Below, piece by piece: positions 60,262-64,000 of a stretch of DNA of 64,000 nucleotides. The stretch covers positions 5,604,501 through 5,668,500 of the forward strand of contig NZ_CP011509.1 in the NCBI RefSeq assembly GCF_001027285.1, read 5' to 3'. The stretch's first letter is position 1; every line of letters starts with the position of its first letter. Origin of the DNA: Archangium gephyra. GTDB lineage: Bacteria > Myxococcota > Myxococcia > Myxococcales > Myxococcaceae. The notes under the pieces were generated by a model, which saw nothing but the letters and a program-made list of their open reading frames with translations, was not told the DNA's origin and did not search any database. The position numbers and the translations under genes are program-made.

Positions 60262-61002
60262 TCAGCTTCCCTTGAAGGTGAGGCCCGCCCGCAGATCGAC
60301 GAGCTGTCCAGGCTGCAGCAGCCGCGGGTTCTCGATGCCGTTGGCGGTGGCGACGGCGCGCCAGTCGGCGCCCTGGCCCGCTCCCGCCGCCAGGCCCTGG
60401 AGCGTGACTCCCGCCGCCGCCTGGACCATGGGCACGGTGCCCGTGGGCTTCCCGCTCGGCGTCCGCGCGCTCCCGGGAGTGGGCGCCGCTGCCTTCCCGA
60501 AGGCGAACTCGGTGATCTTCTGCTGCGAGAGGGTGAAGGACACGTTCGCCCGAAGCGGCTTGCCCTCCGGCGAGAAGAACTCCAGCGACTCCTCCAGCGA
60601 GTCCATGACGCCGTCGAACTGGAAGGTGCCCCACAGGAAGCGTACGGCGGGCAGCACCAGGTTCTCCCCACCCTGCTCCTTCTTGGGGGTGATGAAGAAG
60701 GCGACCTTCTGGGTCAGCATGCGGACGTCGTCCACCTTCGCCGCGGCGGGCTCCGGGTGGGTGACGTCGAACCAGAGCTGGAGGGCGAGCTTGGTGGTGC
60801 CAGCGCCCACGTACTGCCGGCCGGGAGTGCCGCGCGCATCTCCCGCGCCCGAGGGGGTGACCACCTGGTTGGAGAAGCTCACCTTGAGGGACTCGGGGTT
60901 GAACTGGACCGTCGTCCAGGTGGTCTCCTTCTCGATCTCCTCCTTGAAGTTGGCGTCGAGCTGGCGCAGCTCGGCCTTGGCGAGTCGGGTGGCCTCGGGC
61001 AT
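60262..61002 (-). CDS. CIS tube-adaptor LysM protein (Afp7/Pvc7-like)
   Basis: 246 aa from ATG 61002. The N-terminal domain (about 1-165; TWTTVQFNPESLKVSFSNQ, LWFDVTHP) matches the eCIS tube-type hub adaptor, and the C-terminal about 50 residues (VTLQGLAAG, DWRAVATANGIENPRLLQPGQLVDL) are a LysM repeat. It links tube and spike; LysM here probably has a structural role rather than binding cell wall. Two bases from the tube stop. Confidence 0.88.
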   Translation of the reverse strand: MPEATRLAKAELRQLDANFKEEIEKETTWTTVQFNPESLKVSFSNQVVTPSGAGDARGTPGRQYVGAGTTKLALQLWFDVTHPEPAAAKVDDVRMLTQKVAFFITPKKEQGGENLVLPAVRFLWGTFQFDGVMDSLEESLEFFSPEGKPLRANVSFTLSQQKITEFAFGKAAAPTPGSARTPSGKPTGTVPMVQAAAGVTLQGLAAGAGQGADWRAVATANGIENPRLLQPGQLVDLRAGLTFKGS

Positions 61003-61004
61003 CG

Positions 61005-61523
61005 CTAGGCACCTCCGATGGACAGGCCGACGGAGAGGGAGAGACCTGCTCCGGTAGGCCGCTTGAGGGTGAGGGACTGGTAGGCGAGTTGGAGCTCCTC
61101 GACGGCCACCAGGCCGTCCTTCGCATTGAGCGTGGGGGCCTTGAGCTTCACGGGCAGGCAGCGCGAGAGGACGAAGCGCGCGCGCTCGGTCGTGCCATCC
61201 TGGGCGAAGAGCACGACCTCCGCGTCGGCGCGCAGCAGCGGGTTCTTCAGCACCGCCTCGAACCAGTCCCACAGGTCGAAGCTCGCCGTCATCCCGCGCT
61301 TGAGGGTGAGCTGACCGAAGGTGAGCGGGCCGGTGAGGCGGATCTGCTGCCCGTTGTTGCCGCCCTCGCGGATCGTCTTCACGTCCATCGTCATCTCCAG
61401 GCCGTCGCAGTCGGAGAAGGAGGCGTTGCAGACCTTGGTGTTGAGCTCGGGGACGTGGATCTCCACCGCGAAGTTGAAGGCGGTGAAGGGGTAGAGGACG
61501 GTCTCGTTGGCGGGGTTGGCCAT
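61005..61523 (-). CDS. eCIS inner tube protein (gp19/Hcp-like phage tail tube)
   Basis: 172 aa with GGAGGAG before ATG 61523. Pattern of eCIS/T4 gp19 tube proteins: YPFTAFNFAVEIHV, ASFSDCDGLEMTMDVKTIREGGNN, LTLKRGMTASFDLWDWFEAVL. It forms hexameric rings through which cargo travels. One base from the sheath stop. Confidence 0.9.
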   Translation of the reverse strand: MANPANETVLYPFTAFNFAVEIHVPELNTKVCNASFSDCDGLEMTMDVKTIREGGNNGQQIRLTGPLTFGQLTLKRGMTASFDLWDWFEAVLKNPLLRADAEVVLFAQDGTTERARFVLSRCLPVKLKAPTLNAKDGLVAVEELQLAYQSLTLKRPTGAGLSLSVGLSIGGA

Positions 61524-61524
61524 G

Positions 61525-64000
61525 TCAGCGCTCCTCCGTGACGAGGCCGAGCTCGCCAGTCTGGACCAGCCGGACGTTGAGGAAGGCGAGGGGAGAGGAG
61601 GGGGCCACCTTGAGCTCCACGAAGAAGCGGCCCTGGTCGGCGCTCGCGGGGGTGTTGAGCGAGGTGCCCGTCACCACCTGGAAGGCTTGCTCCGGATCCT
61701 GGCCCGCGAAGGCGCCGCGCGTGAAGAGCCCTCCCAGCAGCCCCTCGAAGCCGCGCTGGACGAGTCTGCGGAAGCTCGCGTCGTTGGGCTCGAAGACATA
61801 GGTGGTGCCGAGCTGGAGCGCGGCCCGGCGCAGCAGCGCCAGCAGCCGCCGCACGTGGATGGGGAGCAGCTCCGGATCGACGGCCAGCGTGGACTCGGAG
61901 AGGGTGAGGAAGCCCCGGGCCTCCTGGAGGAGGAGGTTCACCCGGGCCTCCTGCAGGTCCACCCACCGCTCGCGGGACAGCGCTGGGGCGAGGGCCACCA
62001 CGCCGCGCCAGGGTTCGTTGGCGGGGGCGAGCCACGCGCCCCGTTCGAGCGTCCGCCGGGAGATCACCCCGCAGGCGGCCCCATCCGGGGGGCTGCGCCG
62101 GGACCGCTGGGGAGCGCCCTCCTCGGTGGCGAGGAGCCAGGGGTGGTAGAGGGCCCCGTGGCTCAGGGCGTTCTCCTCCGCGGTGCCCAGCGGGGGGACG
62201 CCTTCCTCCTCGGGGGCGAGCGGGGCGCGCAGGGCCGCGGCGTGGGCGATGGCCTTCTCCTCGCGGTAGTGCTCGGGCAGGGAGAGGACGGCGAGCAGAT
62301 CCCCCCGAGCGGCGCACATGCGCAGCAGCGCGCGCTGGATGGCCAGCAGGTGGCTGGCCGAGTAGTCCTCCTCGGGGCTCAGCTCCCACCGGGGCCCGGT
62401 GGAGACGGACACGGCCAGGCCTGGAGAGTACGCGCTGACGAGGCCACCCAGCTCGGAGCGGACGCGGTAGTAGTACGTCCCCGCGTCCCGGCCGTGGAGG
62501 GTGAGCTCACCGGTGGGCCCTTGGTACAGGGTCCTCGCTCCCAGGTAGTCCGCGCGGGTGGCCTCCTCGAGCACATGGGTCGCACCCGGCCCCGTCGGTG
62601 TGGTCCACGTCAGGGTGAAGATCGTGTCGGCGGCGGGGGAAGGAGGCGTCGCGACGGGCCTCGAGGGGGGCGGGAGGACGCGGGTGCCACAGTCGAGGAA
62701 GGTGCCCCACCCGGGCTCCTTCGCCGGCTCGGGCGGCTTCGGGCTGGCGGCCGGCTCCTGCTCCACGCGCTTCCAGGGCCGATGGGCAGCGTCCGGTATC
62801 GCCACGAGGGAGACATCGGCCTTGGAGAGCAGGGCATGGAGGCCCTTCAGCTCGCGGGGCCGTGAGCTCTGGTAGCGGAGGAAGTCCGCGTGTCCGGGCA
62901 GGGCGCGGATGCCAATCCCTCGCAGGGCCTCGTCAAGGAAGAGGCGGGAGTGGAACTCCGCGAGCCCATCGCGCTCGAGCGCGTCCAGGGGCGAGGGGAC
63001 ACAGCCCAGGAACCGCTCGGGCAGCGGTCCCACCCCGAGCGGGAGGTAGCAGGCCGGATCATCGTCCTGCTGGCCGGCGAGGGGGAAGCGGGGCTCCAGG
63101 GTCTCCTCGCGAAGGCTCGCGTGGAGCTGGAGCGTGTCCGTCGGGTCGAGGCGCTCCTCGGCCTCGAGACGCTCCCCGGTGGGGAGCTGCCCCTCGGTGA
63201 TGCGGACCCACTCGGCATCCGTGGGCAGCGCGCCCCAGTAGCGGGGGTGCTCGGGGCAGAGGCCCAGCTCCTCCAGCCGCAGCGGCTGTTCCACCCCACT
63301 CCGGATCCAGAGGCCGAGGGTGAGCAGCTCGCAGGTTCCGCTCGTGCCGGGCGGCAGCTCCGCGACGTCCGGGGTGCCGGGTAGCACCTGGACGGCCTCG
63401 CCCCGCACCCGGACGGTGGGGGTCTCCCTTCCTTCCAACGGGAAGCTTTCCCCCACGGTGAACCAGAGCGAAGCCGTGTGGCTCTCCAGGCGCAGCAGCG
63501 AGCCGGGCCGGGGTGCGTCCGCGAAGTCCGTTTCCAGCTCCAGCCCGAGCGCGGAAACCTCGCGGACGTTCAGGAGGCGCTCCGTATCGCCCCGCATCCA
63601 GCGGGCCACCCAGGGGGCCTGCTCTACCGCGGCCGAACGCAGCCACAAGGGGCGCCTGCCCTGTGCGCGGACCCACGTCTGGTGCTCCACCAGACCGGAG
63701 GAGGTGGCTCCCTGGCCAGGTACGATTGCCTTGACGGACTCCACTGGCAGGAGCAACGAGTGGCCCGACGCGGCGAAGCGGACGCGGATCAGCTCTCCGG
63801 GGGAGAGGCCGGCGGGGGCGATCACCGTCAGCTCCACCGGGCCATCCCCGGCGGGGGCGCTCCAGGCGGCCAGCGAGAGCGGCCTGGCGGAGAGGGTGGT
63901 CGCGAGCTGTAGGGAATCCGACCAACTCCCCTCGGAGCGGGCTCGGGCGAAGGCGGGGGAGAGCTGTCCGGATGCGGAGCGGCGGAGCAGCCCGGGCAGG
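61525..64000 (-). CDS. Tail-sheath-family protein with an Ig/FnIII-like insertion (partial at window end)
   Basis: At least 824 codons; the reading frame stays open to the window edge, so the GTG at 63837 is not the true start. Upstream residues (ARSEGSWSDSLQL) fit the sheath-family insertion domain. The C-terminal 170 residues (NEPWRGVVALAP, RGFEGLLGGLFTRGAF, QGRFFVELKVAPSSPLAFLNVRL) are the sheath C-terminal domain. In the middle lies a Pro-rich linker and a beta-sandwich domain (about 110 residues; FTLTWTTPTGPG, AGTYYYRVRSELGGLVSAYS) like fibronectin type III. It is probably the large baseplate-proximal sheath relative rather than the main sheath; other sheath, cap and tape genes would be upstream, outside the window. 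Confidence 0.8.
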   Translation of the reverse strand, partial: LPGLLRRSASGQLSPAFARARSEGSWSDSLQLATTLSARPLSLAAWSAPAGDGPVELTVIAPAGLSPGELIRVRFAASGHSLLLPVESVKAIVPGQGATSSGLVEHQTWVRAQGRRPLWLRSAAVEQAPWVARWMRGDTERLLNVREVSALGLELETDFADAPRPGSLLRLESHTASLWFTVGESFPLEGRETPTVRVRGEAVQVLPGTPDVAELPPGTSGTCELLTLGLWIRSGVEQPLRLEELGLCPEHPRYWGALPTDAEWVRITEGQLPTGERLEAEERLDPTDTLQLHASLREETLEPRFPLAGQQDDDPACYLPLGVGPLPERFLGCVPSPLDALERDGLAEFHSRLFLDEALRGIGIRALPGHADFLRYQSSRPRELKGLHALLSKADVSLVAIPDAAHRPWKRVEQEPAASPKPPEPAKEPGWGTFLDCGTRVLPPPSRPVATPPSPAADTIFTLTWTTPTGPGATHVLEEATRADYLGARTLYQGPTGELTLHGRDAGTYYYRVRSELGGLVSAYSPGLAVSVSTGPRWELSPEEDYSASHLLAIQRALLRMCAARGDLLAVLSLPEHYREEKAIAHAAALRAPLAPEEEGVPPLGTAEENALSHGALYHPWLLATEEGAPQRSRRSPPDGAACGVISRRTLERGAWLAPANEPWRGVVALAPALSRERWVDLQEARVNLLLQEARGFLTLSESTLAVDPELLPIHVRRLLALLRRAALQLGTTYVFEPNDASFRRLVQRGFEGLLGGLFTRGAFAGQDPEQAFQVVTGTSLNTPASADQGRFFVELKVAPSSPLAFLNVRLVQTGELGLVTEER

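Noticed and set aside
63837-63839. GTG as start of the sheath-family gene
   Set aside because: The frame stays open upstream to the window edge and encodes sheath-like residues, and there is no ribosome site at this GTG.
36822-64000. Prophage or type VI secretion system
   Set aside because: No capsid, portal, terminase, lysis or integrase genes, and no ClpV or TssJLM membrane complex; the ATPase and LysM adaptor are of the eCIS type.
1-64000. tRNA, rRNA, CRISPR or insertion sequence
   Set aside because: No cloverleaf or rRNA core sequence, no regularly spaced repeats and no transposase frame seen on either strand.

Overview
The window is about 70% GC, is packed with genes, and codes for a predatory or social soil bacterium of the myxobacterial type. 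The evidence for this is a protein ending in a MYXO-CTERM sorting signal (45168-47225), a very large Ser/Thr kinase-cyclase-AAA-TPR signalling protein, a PAS histidine kinase, several Cys-anchored lipoproteins, and the codon bias. Cystobacterineae (Archangium, Cystobacter or a relative) is an inference from these traits. I saw no rRNA, tRNA, CRISPR array, insertion sequence or integrase, and no gene-free stretch longer than about 260 bases.

Layout. 1-6 kb: a kinase-like protein lacking catalytic residues (cut by the window edge), an HtrA protease, a REC-ATPase signalling protein, an agmatinase-family ureohydrolase and a fused 3-oxoacid CoA-transferase. 5.8-10.2 kb: a five-gene minus-strand operon for 5-oxoproline use (ycsI-like, pxpB, pxpC, MFS transporter, pxpA), with a LysR regulator at 11.6-12.5 kb and a LysR-type dyad in front of the operon. 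12.5-31 kb: a secreted FG-GAP repeat protein whose start region lies in a long palindrome, an FMN reductase, the giant kinase, a DEAH-like helicase, a nucleoside hydrolase lipoprotein divergent from a haloperoxidase-like lipoprotein, a P450, a quinone oxidoreductase, a phospholipase-C-like lipoprotein, YacG, a CpsB-like phosphatase, a UPF0104 membrane protein and a small ribbon-helix-helix operon. 31-36.8 kb: a PAS histidine kinase, a methyltransferase and glycosyltransferase pair, and a GT-methyltransferase-GT fusion.

36.8-64 kb is the most notable region. It is one uninterrupted minus-strand operon for an extracellular contractile injection system (eCIS, the Afp/PVC/MAC lineage). In transcription order it carries a sheath-family protein (cut by the window end), tube, LysM hub, a 57-aa conserved protein, gp27-like hub, gp5-like spike, a membrane-tailed protein, gp25, baseplate J, a P2-gpI-like wedge, two related FFNGRLL-type proteins, an IPT-domain fibre-like protein, the MYXO-CTERM surface protein, an eCIS protein of unknown function and the AAA+ ATPase. 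It ends with a 1168-aa cargo protein and an overlapping 252-aa gene. The cargo has the helical module common in eCIS cargo proteins and a C-terminal domain with an Arg / Ser-Thr-Ser / Glu-x-Glu pattern, as in R-S-E mono-ADP-ribosyltransferase toxins. The overlapping gene is an immunity or chaperone candidate. The cargo tip and its partner are visibly lower in GC than the rest, which suggests an exchangeable module. The embedded surface-sorted protein and the membrane-tailed protein suggest that this particle is anchored to or displayed on the envelope rather than only released by lysis. That is inference.
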